From: Lepidurus packardi | Taxonomy: Eukaryota; Arthropoda; Branchiopoda; Notostraca; Triopsidae | DNA length: 64,000 nucleotides | NCBI GenBank assembly: GCA_023053545.1 | Contig: JAKZAN010000004.1 | Span: forward strand, 6,944,001 to 7,008,000 | Reading direction: 5' to 3' | Shown here: in pieces, positions 1-13,623 of the stretch | How the letters are laid out: each line of letters starts with the position of its first letter | Numbering within the stretch: position 1 is the stretch's first letter | Position numbers and translations under genes: made by a program | The notes under the pieces: generated by a model | Seen by the model: only the letters and a program-made list of their open reading frames with translations | Told to the model about the DNA's origin: nothing | Databases searched by the model: none

Positions 1-230
1 CTCATGAAGGTGACAATCGGGGAGAAAATTACGAAAATTGCACTTTGGTGTCCATAAGGAAAAAGATGGGCGTATTAGATGGCTGTGCAAGATCTTTTAA
101 AACTCGACTCGGAAATTTTGTTTTGGTGCATACTAGTGAACATACGATAAAATGGTACTTTATGGATCGAGTTCTAAAAGAACTACTGAATTATAGCGGT
201 GTTAGTGGCGCTATCCAGCCAACGATATAA
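1..230 (+). CDS. C-terminal part of an unrecognised gene, cut by the window edge
   Basis: An open frame runs from the first codon available (base 3) to a TAA at 228-230, giving about 75 residues with no internal stop. The composition (charged, with Trp, Tyr and Cys) looks like real protein, and no ATG is needed because the frame is open at the window edge, so it is probably a last exon. I do not recognise the family. The next gene on the minus strand ends at 491, so the two would be tail to tail with about 260 bp between stops, in keeping with the compact layout of the rest of the window. It could also be a chance open stretch. Confidence 0.4.
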   Translation, partial: HEGDNRGENYENCTLVSIRKKMGVLDGCARSFKTRLGNFVLVHTSEHTIKWYFMDRVLKELLNYSGVSGAIQPTI

Positions 231-490
231 TAACGGAAATAAATCAATCCGGTTTAAATATCTTAGAACAGATTCCCTCCGATTTTGTCGGAAACTCCAA
301 AAAAATTACGCTACAAAATAGAAGCTTGTTACTTGGTTTTTTGCACGCACAGGTATTTAAAGGGGAGTAAGGGAGCAGGCTTTCGAAAATACATAAAAAT
401 AATGCTTTCCACAAGTTTCTGTACCATCGTACGCATTTTAGAAGAAAGGCGCATACGCCAATAAAGAAGGTTTTGGCTTCGTAATATTGT

Positions 491-1353
491 TCACATATCC
501 GTAGGTAAGATATCGGGAATGACATACTGACAAAGGCTTTCTTCTGAGCCTACGAAAACTACTTTCCCAGCCGTATTTTCATCCAACCTAGAGTAAAATG
601 AAATTTAAAAAAAGGCGCCAAGACGGAAACATAAGCCCGGTCTTTACCATCCTCTAATCACAGCCCAACAGCCGGAAAAGACAGTCGGTGCGTTCACTAT
701 CAAGCAAACGCCTAAGCGCTCCGGATAATGACGACTGAGCAGCCAGATAATGTTCTTAATGAGAGGGTAGTCCATACATGTAAGTCCAAAATCTTTCAAG
801 TCGAATACAATACAAAGGTTATCTACAACCTCCTCAAAGCATCGTTTACTAGCCTCTTCCTAACAAAAGACCTTATTTCTAATAAACGTTCCACATGTTT
901 CAAGGTTAATGTTCCGTTTGCGTTACCAAGCAGTAGACGATAAACTGGGTCAACTGGTCAATATCACGGTTATTGGCACTGTGATTTTTTGCAGGTATAT
1001 ACACAACAGGCCGACCTTGCATGTCACGATGTTTAAGAACCCTAGCTTTTTTAGCAGCTACGTTAGCAACCACAGAAGGATGCGTTTCTGTAATCGTGGA
1101 AACCCCATACTCCATTCTCCATTTGTTCGTTTTTAGAATCGCCTGGAAAATAAACAGGCTATAAGTTAATAACGACAATACTTGGAAAGAAAAGTACTTG
1201 AAAAGCAGCGTCAATGCGCCTGAATGCTCGAAGATACCGTCGAAGAGCATGGTCATTGACAAATTGCGAAGGATCAGCATCAAAAATTAACTTAAGGCGG
1301 TTTTTCAACTCTTGGAAATCGGACTCACTGACAGGTTTTGGATTATGTTCCAT
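491..1353 (-). CDS. CRAL-TRIO (Sec14-like) lipid-binding domain protein
   Basis: Four exons (1353-1198, 1142-927, 859-648, 587-491) join in phase to a 226-residue protein. The N-terminal helices and the central block containing HRDMQGRPVVYIPA, followed by HYPERLGV and VNAPTVFSGCWAVIRGW, are the hallmark core of the CRAL-TRIO fold, which binds and transfers small lipids such as phosphoinositides or tocopherol. The domain is almost the whole protein. There is no signal peptide, membrane segment or MSP domain, so it looks cytosolic and is shorter than MOSPD2, whose CRAL-TRIO domain it resembles. The start is the in-frame ATG at 1353. An alternative codon just upstream is GTG and is rejected. The gene is head to head with HPF1. 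Confidence 0.85.
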
Positions 1354-1905
1354 GTCCACTACAACAAACTACATAACATTAGCGATATAACAGTTTAATA
1401 TAATCCAAAAATTACTATTAATCGTAACTTGTCAAGAAAAGAAATGAAAACATACGGTGAGTGATATTATAAGCGCTTACAACTTGCACATATAGGACGC
1501 GTAATGGATTAATAACTATTTTGAAAACATTACCTGAACCAATATTCTAGCTAGTCTCTACTAAATATTAACTTGACTAATTAAGTATGTTTAAGGACTC
1601 AAGTTTTTAGCGTTTTCCTCATACGAAGAAGGGGAAAATCACTCAATCCGACTCTTCTGACTCCTGAAAAGTGTCAACAATTAAATTACACGTTGCCACA
1701 TCAATTTTTAATAATAATATCTTTTACTTTTTATACATTTGTATATATTTATTGAAATAAATTTCATTATTTTAATCCATTTGAAATTTTCGTTCTCCGA
1801 TTTCAAAGTAAAGTTTTCCGGCAAATTTCAACACAGGATATAGTATTGGCGCGAAAAAGACTGTTTTGCTCCTTGACGTAAAGGTAAAACAATAAAGTTT
1901 AGATT
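1354..1905. promoter_or_regulatory. Divergent intergenic region between CRAL-TRIO gene and HPF1
   Basis: This 552 bp AT-rich interval separates two start codons that point away from each other and must hold both 5' UTRs and both promoters. I see no coding potential and no clear TATA box at a fixed distance. The block near 1605-1680 is relatively GC-rich. The call rests on position only. Confidence 0.5.
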
Positions 1906-3306
1906 ATGACAGGAAGGAGAGGAAAACCATTTAATAGAAAACGGCTGAATGAAGGAACACAAGAACCTCCGAAAAAGAAGCAGATGCAAGCGAAATCAAC
2001 TACTTCAAGTGACGAAGTAAGTCCTTTTCCTTTTACAGTAAATCGACTATAGATGTTATTTTCCCGCACTATAGGAAACCTGCACTAATGCACCAATTCG
2101 TCAGTCTATTCAACAAGATAAGCATGATCTGATAAAGTCGAAATTTCACCTTGAAATGCCGGCAGACTTTTTCGCCATATGGAATTTTGCCGTTTCTCTC
2201 AACAAAGCAAATCCAAATGGTAGCGAATAATGTAATCAATTCGGAAAGCTTTACCATAAGCCTTTCTTTCATCTTCGTAGATGCTTTGAGCGGGGCTGGC
2301 ATAAAACTTACAGGCCCTTATGACTTATTGGCTGGAAAGTTAAAGGAAGATAAACCAGAAGAGTTTTACCTAACAAACCAACGATTTTACTACGACCCTC
2401 CAGAATTCCAAGTAAAACAGACTATTGCGCTAAGTTTTTCAACACATGACAACTTCACATCCTGTTTAGACAGTAGTTTTGTATGGAGACCTGGAACTTG
2501 GTCAGCACCTGGGGTATTTTCGCGACGACCCCAAAGAAATGCCTGCTTTCCTAGCTTCTAATACTGAATCCAAGGGCTGTACTATTACCCCTGTGGGACC
2601 CAATTTATTTAGTGCCTTGAACACAGTTCTCAATGAAGCCGTGGGCAAGGACATTTCTAAGAAATCAGCTTTGAAATCTCTACAGGCTAAATTAGCCGAT
2701 TGGGCTAAAAGTCACGGTTTTGATTTGCAGCCTAAAAGCGCCGAAATGAAAGTTCGCAATTCTAAATCCTTAGCAAAAACGTTCCACGGAGCTGGTATGG
2801 TAGTGCCTTACAATAAGAAAACCCAATTGGGCTACCGAGAAATCCCCGAAACTAATGGTACTTTTTCTAAGACAAATTATTGCTTATTATTGAAGGGTTA
2901 ATTAATGTACATTTTGAATATTGCAGCAAACCTGAAAAAAATTCTAGCAAAAATCGTCGAGAGTAAAACGGACGAGGAGCGCGATAGCAACTTTGATCCT
3001 TTACAAGAAATCATTACCAATGTCCAATTTGCAAATGATGAAGGGGATCCGGGCATGGGATTGGAGCTCGGTTTGGATCTGTTTTGCTACGGAGGCGAAA
3101 GCCTTCACTCCACACTGCTCCATTTGCTCCCAGTGGCGTACGATCTGCTCAATCGTCCCCTCTACACTCGTATAATCAAGGTAGGAGAAGAAACCCGCTG
3201 CAATTTGCTCCTTTTCCGTCTGACAAAAGGGAAAACATGAACATTATATGTATTGCAGGCACATTTGGCCAATCGTCGCAGACTAGCCTCACATGCCAAA
3301 GACTAG
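1906..3306 (+). CDS. Hpf1: Histone PARylation factor 1 (HPF1)
   Basis: Six exons (1906-2016, 2075-2219, 2281-2411, 2470-2857, 2927-3180, 3259-3306) give 358 residues, close to human HPF1 (346). HPF1 binds PARP1/2 at DNA breaks and completes their active site so that ADP-ribose is placed on serine, mainly on histones. Recognisable blocks include GPYDLLAGK, RFYYDPPEFQ, LGYFRDDP, KTFHGAGMVVP, YREIPET and VQFANDEGDPGMGLELG. The Asp-Glu pair in FANDEG (residues 296-297) matches human Asp283/Glu284, and Glu284 is the catalytic base supplied by HPF1. The lysine-rich N-terminus (residues 1-40) is weakly conserved, as in other members, and could serve nuclear import. The last exon is short (AHLANRR then stop) and aligns with the human C-terminus. 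The gene looks intact and functional. Confidence 0.95.
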
Positions 3307-3667
3307 GCGTTGACTGGTGGAGACGCAAAAGTACCGGACTAGCACAAAAAAGGTGTTCAAGTGGAAAATAGTTGGCAGAGGGGTGTGTTTGTTAATGGAA
3401 CTGTTTTGGTGACGGAAAATAAGAGATCGATAGAAAAAGTGATTGTTAAAAACGGTCACTCCGGAGTAAAAAAAACCCAACAACTTGACACTCTTTATCT
3501 AGAGCCACCGTCCGCGAAACGTTTAAAAAATTGGCACGTTTCTTTCTTGCTCTAATTTCTTGTTATTTGCTTTCCAATTTCTTTGTTCTTTTCGTTCCTT
3601 TGTTCGTTCACGATTTGTCAATAATCTCTTCTCTTGAAGCATGGAGTACAGTTTGTGTGTGGATTTA
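3307..3667. other. Convergent 3' ends of HPF1 and the RhoGAP gene
   Basis: The 361 bp between the two stop codons should contain both 3' UTRs. Short open frames occur here, for example 3361-3555 on the plus strand, but none resembles a protein and none joins HPF1 by a plausible splice. The segment from 3540 to 3640 is T-rich on the plus strand. I see no other feature. Confidence 0.5.
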
Positions 3668-6600
3668 TCAAACGAATGTTTCCGGTGCAGGTTGTTCACT
3701 AGCAATAAGTTCCCATCGTTTCCTCAACGCACTCATTTTACCTAACTTGCTTGGTTCCTCCAATTTGGGATGACGCGTCACTGCACTGGCACTGGCCAAT
3801 CGGGCCATTTCAGAGTTCCGCAGAACTGCTCCAGGTAACTGCACTGTCTGGTTCCTGCTCCCGGTATACTTTTTCTTCTTCTCTTGGCCCTTGACATGGT
3901 CACTGGTGCTAAATAACCGTTCCAGATCATCAGTTTTGGATCGCACCACACCCACCGCTACTCCGGCCGGTTTCCCTTTACCCGCCATCAGTCCTCCCAC
4001 CATAGAGACACTCGCCGTCTTCTCTTTCGGCGTCGTAGTCGTCGTCGACTTCTTTTCAATCTCATACTGGCTGACCTTGACCTTGGACGCGTCGGTAGTA
4101 GACCCGCTTTTATGAATCGCCAACTGCGCAGTAGTCGGGTTGTGCACGTTTTCCTTCTCCACCGACAAGGGTCGTAGTAATTTGCTCTCTTTGCTCTTGG
4201 ATCCTAAGAGTTTGTCGGTATTGGCGGGCCAATAGGAGGCTCGATCCTCGGCGGGGTACAAGGGAGAGGCTGGAGGAGACGTGTATCCATATAAACTTAA
4301 CGGCGAACTCGTTCCGGAACAGGATAACTCGGGTGGACGCGACACGGTCGAGGTAACCGATCCACCACTCAAGACCGAGTCGTGCGACCCTCGTGACGTC
4401 ATGACCGTCACCGAACCGGTAAGCGGTTGGGTGAGATAAGAGTCGCTAGACCCCGAACGGGATCGAGAAGCTACCGAGCTGCCAGTTTGACTGGTTACGA
4501 CCGCGGAACGGCGCTTCTGTGAATGCGACGAATCGTCTTGGGAAGAGGAAGTGTCTTCAATAAAAGGGATGTCGTTTTCGTCCTCTACGGTGAAGGATTT
4601 CACTAATGTGGATTTACTGCTGCCGTTATTAGCTTGCGTCGTGTTTACCGGGATGGTCAGACTGGCTGTGATGATATTGTCCAGGCAAGGACTGCTTAAC
4701 CTCCGGTCGGTTCGAAGGGGCTGCACAATCACCCCAACAATACCTCCTCTACTGCGTTCAATTGAAGGCTCGGATTTCTCACGGCTCAATCCTGGTTTGC
4801 TGACACTCATGGAGTGGAGCGATCCCGTTCTCTGCATGTCTGTGGCTTCCTGCCTGGATCGAGACGCTTCTCGCTTCTGACGCGAGCGTTCCACATATTT
4901 CTCTTCTCTTCTCCGGTCCCGGTAGTCGTATCGGCCGCCGGTACCTCCATTCTCGTGCAAGATCTCTTCCCGTTTTCGGTAGCGTCGATTTGGTAGTACC
5001 GAATCTTCCGGGCGTTGGTTGGAGTCAGCTTCGTCTTGAGTAGGCGTCCTGGGAATAGATGAGCATTCCGAGCCTTCAAAAACGCTACTGCTTGTATCCA
5101 AGTCCATTACATCTTCCACCGTACTACATAAACGACGGAGCAGAAGAAGAAGAAAAAAAAAATAATTACAAACATGCATGAGTCACAAAGGAAGCGGGGA
5201 CTTACTCATCAGGCTGGGAACACCTTCGACGCAGGAGTTTATCCAGCGCGTCAGGGTGGGTGTCCATCATATGTATGTAAACTTCGTCGAGTAACTCGGC
5301 CGGAACTTCAAACATCTCTTTGTGGTGGTCAATCATGGAACGGACGACGTTTATTACATCCAGACGCTCTTCTGCGTGGGCAGCAGTGTCGGCGGCTAGC
5401 TTCGTGGCGGGAACATCTTTTACTGGATGCGAATGAAGAATGTTGGGAGCAAACAACGTGGCCAAGTTGTTACTATCCATCTTATTCCCAGGCACAACTT
5501 CACCTTTTATAAGAATAAAAATTGTACAAATAAATTATATATATGCACAGTATAAAATATCTGTTACAAATATCAATATTTTCTGATGAAAACTAAGAAA
5601 ACTTACCAGTTTTTGAGAAATGATCGACAGATTTCTCCGCCACGCTCGCCAGAAACTCCAACAAGGCTTTGAGAGTGTCTCGATTGGCAGACGGCAGCAT
5701 TTGCACCAAGTGTTGCAAGGCTTCTAGTTGCAAACGTCGGTTCCGGACCTTCTGCGTTTGCACGAATGCACTGTACAGCTCCCGCGTGAGTAGCGAATCA
5801 GGCAAATCCCGGAAATATTCCTTCAGTAGCGTGGCTAGGTCGTGTGGACAACACTCTTCGTTCAATTGAATCTCTTTGCCGCCATCGAAATCCTCTCGCA
5901 GCTGCGCGGAAGTTCAAAAGTCAGATTAAATTTCCCCTTAAATTTCCGATTCAAATGATTCTAATATCCTTCTTGTTTCCGTTGTGTTTTCTTACCTGTC
6001 GGACTCGTTTTTTGGAAGAAGAGACGCGGAAGATGCCCAAAGTAGACAAACCGTGTTCCTCCAAATGCCGAAAGCACTGAGTAACCACACTGGGAACCAA
6101 TGGAGCGACTAAACTTTCTGCCAAAAGTGCATCATGCGATGAGGAAGATAACGCATCTAAAACGCCCGCGCTTCCAGCCAAACTTCGCTTCCGATCCAGA
6201 TTCAAAGACTCGCAAGATCCACCACTCTTTTAGAAAAATACACGCACATTATATTCCACAGACAACACATACTTCAATTCTAGCACACTTTGAATGAAAC
6301 TTTATTGAATTTTAATGAAAATTTAGCTAACCTTATCGGGTTTCAAGCCTTCAATTAATGAACCGAAGGAAGTCCGACTTCCATGCGAAGGTTTGCGGGT
6401 CAAACTTCCCGTTTCTTCGTTACTGGCCGTGGTAGTCGCAGGAGTAGCAGATGGTTCCGGCGTACTTCTGTGCAACTCTTTTTTGGCTACTCGTTCATTG
6501 GCCACACACTCGCTCAACGGAATGCCGAACACTAACCCACGTGAAGTGCCACTAGAATCTATTATTTTTTGTATTTTTTTGGTTGGTTTGGGGTTAAAAA

Positions 6601-9600
6601 GAAAGAAGAAAAGTAACGTAAAACTAGCCTGCGTTCCTGGACATTAAGCTCGAAATAAAAGCACATTCAAACGCGCTTAAGAACAACAGGAAAGGTAAAG
6701 ATATTACAACCGTAAACATACCTTTGGCTGCTTCTTTCTTAGAGCTAAATCCCCCGGAGCTTAACGCCCGTTTCCGTAACAAATGTGCTCTCCGTTTAGG
6801 CTTATGGGCTGAAGTGACCGATTCTATATTGTTTAGATCATAACCAAAATTAACGAAAAACTGAATACAGTTTTTAGAAAAACTTAAACTTATTCCGTTA
6901 TTTTAAGTCATTTTTAGTCATTAAAATAATTTATTTCGCTATTTACCTGAAGGTATTCTGATGGGGACGCCTAAATTTAGCGCTTGGACTTTCGCTAAAG
7001 CCACAGTTTGCAACGTCAAACGTTCCACTTCGGTCAAATGCAACAATGTTGTCGGACTGAGCGTCGCTTCTCGACCCGTAATGGACGTCCAGCGACACTG
7101 ACCCTATTTCGACAGAAATGTCTTCAAACTAGAATCAACGCTCAGGCTCAAATCAAGGGAAAGAGGCAAAATATCAAACAAGAGAGGAATCTCTGCGTCT
7201 GGTTTTTCGGCCGTGTATACTAATAATTTTGGTATTTGGGAAGAATAGTCCAGGTGGGACCAAGCGAGGAATCTTTACCCTGCCCCCCTCCTTCTCCTCC
7301 TTTTTATCCTCCTGACCCATGCCTTGAACAACCAAAAACGGGCCTAAAAATAGCATCCCATGCTCTTTTACGGAGTGGGATAGGACATAAGACGTCCCAG
7401 CAGTTGTCTGGCTTTGGGTTGGGTTTGCCGAGAAGGACTTGGGACAAGTGCAAAAAAGAAACGTCGTGCGCGACAAGCAAAAGCATGTGAGGACTGTGGG
7501 AGCAATAAAGACAAAAAAAAAAAAGAATACAAAAAACAGGTAAAAAGAAGGATCCCAAGACTGGAAGAGAAGAGAATTTCCCACGTGACCCCTGACATAT
7601 TCTAGCGTGTTACTTTGACTCGAAAGAATGGAGCCAGGGCGTTTGCCTAAGAAAAGAAGCCGTAATCATACCAAAAGGGCGCTATTCTACCCAAAATAAA
7701 CTTGCGCTTGGTTCTCCTGTGCTCTGTTCCGTTTAATCTCTTAAGCAACAACATGAGAAGTTAAAAAAAGAAAAAAAAGTTAGGCCTAATTTACCTTGGA
7801 GGTAAATACTTTGGCCCTGAAATAGACTCGAATTGCCCACCAACGCGTACGGTTGGATTTTCCTTTCCAATACAAATAAATAAGACAAGAAGAGAAAAAG
7901 AAAAGAAGAAGGGGAAGCGTTTTCTCCCAAGACTTCCCAAATGCAATCTCTTGAGATGATAATTTTTGCCTTTTGTCGCCTGCCAAAAGGCAGCAGCCAG
8001 AATGTTTAATTATGTGAATGGGCCCTTAAGGAGTTGCTCTATATCTTTCCTTGACATGGAGGATAATCAAGTGACAACTTATGACACCCAGCTTTGTGCC
8101 AACATCCTTCTCTCTCCTCCACTGATTCTTCCCACGCGCATCGTACGACAAACTCTTTTATAGCCCTCCTTGGCAAAACGAGATTCCCGAGAACTTTGAT
8201 AATAGAAATTAAAAGAAAAACTTGGGAATAATTCGCCAAATACGAATTTCTACCCAAAGCAAATAAAACAATCTTACACAAAATTTTTAAACATAATTAA
8301 TATGACAAATAATTACTAATAACCAATTAATACATCTTAAAAGTAGATTTAGGAGACGAGAAAAAAGATTTAAAAGGAAAAAAAAGAAAACCAACCTGTG
8401 GTGTCCATATGCAAGTCGAAGTAGCTGAGGCTCGACTCTGACTCTTGGACCGTGTCTTCCACATGCGTTTGGCAAGAATTCGACTGGAATGGCCGCCTTC
8501 CTTCATCTCTGCAGGGGCAGCTGACGCACTGGCTGAGGCTGATCGCGTTTTTTGAATCACTGACAAGAACGAATTTAATTTAGACGTGGAAAAGGAAGAC
8601 GTGCATGAAGCATGGGACAGGGAAGAAGCGCCCGTGGCAGAGGTGGTGGTGATGAGGGAAAGCGTGGGCGTGGGGCCTGATGCAGAAGTGGAGCGAACGA
8701 TTTTGGAGCTCGCGCTAAACGACGAACAAGTTGATGATGACGTCACAACGGTGTGTAGCATGGGCAAAGACCGCCGACTCCTTTTACTCGCTTCATGACT
8801 CGACTCGCAGACTTTAAGGTACTGGCTCTGAAACTTATTATTGCGAATCTCCCGTGATTCGTAAGACGGGGACACCGGCGTAGAGATGGAGCCTGAGTTG
8901 GACGGTGACTCCGTGTCGGCGCTATTACGGCGTGTGGAGCAGGCCGTGCTACTGGCGGCCGAGTCTTCGGTTGTGACATCAAAATCATCCGTGAAGGGAA
9001 TCATGGCACTATGACGCGAACAACTGCGTTGTGGGAAGGAGAAATGACTCCCAGTCGGAGACGGGAGTATCAGCGAGGTGGCTTTCGTAATAGGAAATTG
9101 GACCTTCGCCTCAGGCGATGATTTGGTTGGCGGTCCATTGACCGCATTTTCAAGAGCAAACGATACCACTTGCGGTTCCCCTACTTGAATGCCCATGGAA
9201 GTCAATTTATCGCTCACGTAATCCTTGTCGACGGTAAAATCACGCTTCGACTTGATATCCCGCAGATTTCGGTCATAGTTGATGGTTTTAAAGCGATCTA
9301 TGTCCTCTTTCTTCTTCTTCCGGCCCAGACCAAAGTATTTGAAGATGCTCGCTGAAAATGCCGGGGTGGGAGCCGGTGCAGACGATGTTGATGTTGGGGA
9401 ACCCGCAGTTGTCGAATTCGTAAGTGCAGATGTGGAGGGCGGGGCTTCTTTGGAAGTGCTGGTTGTTAGCGTAGGTATGGACCGTGTGTCACAAGACGAG
9501 GCTTGAGCAGTTAGAGCAGCTGTTGTTGTTGGCGGGGAAATCTCAGTTGTCATTGGGGGCTCTTCCACGGGTGGATAATCCGTTTGTACTCCCATATCTT

Positions 9601-10039
9601 GGGTAGAAACTCGTGCAAATCGCGCTTTTCGTGGCCTGTTTCCTTTGTCTAAACCGCCACCGTCCTCATAGCCGTCTTCTTCTCCTTCGTCTTCGTCACC
9701 ATCGTCGTCCTCGTCTTCGAATTCCTCTTCTCGCTCAGTCAGAGTACAAGAAGATTGTTCGGAGATCCAGCTCGGACTACGCAGACAAAGCTGCCGATGA
9801 GCTGATTCGCGATGAACCGAGGGCAAAGACGGTGGACTGGCCGAAGAGCAGGCCAACAGAAATTCGCTCTCCTGGCGACAGTAGTCCTGGAACTTTTCCT
9901 CGATACTCTTCAAGTCCCAGGTCTGGAGGTCTTGCAGTAATTCGGGGTACCGGGCAACCATTCCTCGCCACGTTTTGCGTGTTAGCAACCATCGTTCGCC
10001 TGGTTGATCTATCTGAGCGGATGGTCCACCCGTAGCCAT
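3668..10039 (-). CDS. RhoGAP protein, ARHGAP6 type
   Basis: Eight exons (10039-8396, 7103-6947, 6808-6722, 6531-6332, 6226-5996, 5901-5607, 5503-5206, 5123-3668) give about 1,455 residues. The RhoGAP domain (about 725-960) has the arginine finger Arg763 in [15 protein letters not shown], then [18 protein letters not shown] and [18 protein letters not shown], all close to human ARHGAP6. Upstream motifs [10 protein letters not shown] and [14 protein letters not shown] also match that family. The last residues, PETFV, correspond to PETLV of ARHGAP6 and look like a PDZ-binding tail. The first exon encodes a 548-residue low-complexity head with an acidic run and a basic [11 protein letters not shown] segment. 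The family switches off Rho GTPases and remodels actin. The Drosophila relative is probably RhoGAP102A, but I am not certain. The ATG at 10039 is the first in frame; an extra 5' exon cannot be excluded. Confidence 0.9.
7104..8395 (-). other. Long first intron of the RhoGAP gene
   Basis: At 1.29 kb this is by far the longest intron of the gene, against 60-350 bp for the others. It contains purine- and pyrimidine-rich tracts and short open frames on both strands (for example around 7174-7600) that resemble no protein. ARHGAP6-type genes are known for alternative first exons, so an internal promoter here is possible, but nothing in the sequence proves one. Confidence 0.35.
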
Positions 10040-12819
10040 ACTTTTCGCCACAGCGCCTGATGGAAAACTATTTCTTCTTTTCCTTTCAGACTTGTCGAGT
10101 CACACATGGCACAGAGAATGCTGCTCCATTGTCGCCGGTCAAGGTGACAGGGCTAGCTGCACTATAATACTAGCTGCAAAACTGTGGTTGGATCGTTCTA
10201 GGAACCAAGGTGCCGCACGAAGTGTCCACGTCCGCCAAGTCGGAGTCCAAGACGTCGTATGCGTCGCTGGGCGCCCTAGTCCTGGTGGCGAACCAAAAGA
10301 CCTAAAGACTATGCCAAACTTTCTTTCTCCCCTCTCCTCTCCTTTCTTTCTCGGCTCTGCCATTTCTGGGTTGTGTCAACTGAGAAATACCTGACTTAAA
10401 AAATATATTTAACAAGATCTCTCTCCTCGGCCTTTGTTGTGGGGATAACACGTAAAAAAGACCAGGCAAAAAAACGCCCTTGTCTCGCACTCATCTTTAT
10501 TAATCATGAATGAGAAGAAGAGCAAATTTCTTGTTTTAATTTTTTTAATTTTCTCCATTCTTCGTGTCTACTTTCTTTTCCATCGGGCTTTTTAAAGTTT
10601 TCGGACCAGCTGTCTTGGGCTCTTCGCTTGTAAGAAACAGGAGCTAAGGGGTCCGAAGAAGCAGCAGCAGCCGAAGAAGAAGACGAAGAAAGCCAGCAAG
10701 CAAAAGACTTGTGAAGGTTGCTCCTGACGTCATGGAGGTAGCGAAGACAAAATCCAGAATCTAGGCGTTCGGGTTCCGTGTTTATTTGCTCGGGAAAAGT
10801 CTGGGCCACCACCATGGGCAATGGTCATGTTCTTCCAACGAAAATAAGTTAAAGAGCGTTAAAAAAGGGAGGAAAAAATCTATTACTTTGCACAGCATCC
10901 CTGAACCGACGCCAGTCTGCCTAAACAGGTCTTTGCTATCATCGCGTAGCGTAATACAATTTTGCAACAGTTGCTTAGTTCCCGCAGCGAACCGAATCAT
11001 GTGGCTTCGTAATGCACATACACACACAGCGGCCTTAAGCTTTACCGGAACAATGAACTTTCACTTGTGTTTAGTTCAAAGCAGCCAAAACCATACCATA
11101 AGCATATATACAATCCCGAAAGTCTTGTTTTCTTTCCAAGTTCGAGTTTCAAATCGAACTCCGTATGAGTCAAGTTAAAGCCCCCAAGAGATTTTCCGAG
11201 ACTTAAGCACACTACTTTAGACGCCATCTACTGATAAAGCTTGTCACCCAGTGCAAGGTATTAATTTGAATTTCTTCCTACAGATTGCGCTACAACAGAC
11301 TTCCCCGGAGGCTATAAAGGGGCGTGGTTTTCCCAAATGGTTCGAAATGGGATGCGAGACAAGACTAGGGAATGGATAGAAAGATGTCTGATAAGTTGCA
11401 CTGGATATGGCTGCCAAAGAGGCTATTTTGGGCATTTGTCGGAGGGGAAAGAAACACGGTCTTCTTTTACTTAGTGGGTGTGTACTGTACACTTGGGGAT
11501 CTGTTCCTTCTTAATTCTCCTTTGCACGGCGTTTAATTGCCTTCGTCGCCTCTCTAGCTTCTTCTTTTAGTCTTAAGGCATAAAATACCTAGTAGTGTTG
11601 TTGAGCTTCTTCCCCGAGTCCGACACGTTCCTTCCAATGTATATATATACACACATAACATTTTGGAAAAACTTCCGCTTTTTGGGTTTGGTTCATTTTC
11701 TATCTGCACTGCCGGTAATTTTTGAGTGGGGGACGCAGTTCTGCCGGTTGTCGCTCCCAGCAGGGAATCATGGAATCGGATCGGCCTTGTATACAATCTT
11801 GGCGGTCGAGGTGAGAGAATAAACCCGAAGACAAACTCACACAGCGTCCACCTAGTCTTGTTATCACAGCTGCTGTAACGTATTCTTTAGATCCGCAAAA
11901 CTGAGACTTCGGCGGTTTTACATAACGACAGTCGAAACTGACCTTCACCGCAATGTTTAGAAGCGTGAAACAGGCGAAGAAATTGCCACACAAACATTGC
12001 AAAATATCGTCGCCTTTAGACAAGCTAATTTGGGTGGAGGTTGCACCGGTGGGATAGATATACAGAGCCGACATAGGGCTTCGAGAAGGTTTACAAACAA
12101 AATAAATACAAAAAGAAGAAAATGGATTAAGAAACATGGACTTACCTTGACAATTGGCAAATTATCCATAAGCACCGAACAAAAACACAAGTTTTAAAAC
12201 TTACAATTTCATCACTTGAAAACTCTGTGCATGACTTGAGTGATCATTAAAGACATAGAAGCGGAATTAAAGAAGAAAGTTTCTCTTAACTACGAGGAGC
12301 GTGGCAGCAAGGTCTGACGTCGCGACGCCACTGACGCTCAATAGGTTTGAACTAGGTTTGGTGGGTGGTGGTCTCAAACAGACAAGTATAACCATCGCAT
12401 GGCCCTGGCCTCATAATTACAGTAGTGAGGTATTAGTTAGATCGGGCAAAGTCAAACAGTTTGAATTATTTACATGTCTTTAGCACCCAATACTAGGTAA
12501 AATAAGCAAAAACGAGAGAAAAACCCAAACTCAAATATAAAGACGAAAAATCTGTTAATAATTATTATTTAGCATTTGTATTCACATACTTCATTTACTC
12601 ATATAGCCCATGTGGTTGACAAGTCGGAAACACGCAGTGAAAAGCCCATATACACACTTTTTAAACTTTGAAGGCAAATCCTAAATGTTCGATTTGCTTG
12701 TTGATTTGTTTTTTTGGAGCTGATCCTTTTTTGTCTTTCTTTTTTTTCAGAAAGAACAGCAATGCGGCGGGAGAAAAATAACATACAAAATAAGGATATC
12801 GGAAAGTGGAATGGCGGGG
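10040..12819. other. Intergenic region between RhoGAP start and Arl1 stop; no gene recognised
   Basis: These 2.8 kb lie upstream of the RhoGAP start codon and downstream of the Arl1 stop, both on the minus strand, so they should hold the Arl1 3' UTR and the RhoGAP promoter and 5' UTR. The longest open frame on the minus strand (10504-10821) starts from a non-robust context and has a serine/alanine low-complexity core; I do not think it is a gene. A CRE-like TGACGTCG occurs near 12316. No repeats with clear ends were seen. Confidence 0.4.

Positions 12820-13623
<804 letters not shown>

Noticed and set aside
7174-7600. Overlapping open frames on both strands in the RhoGAP intron
   Set aside because: They are low-complexity, Phe- or Pro-rich by base bias, with no family pattern, and lie inside an intron.
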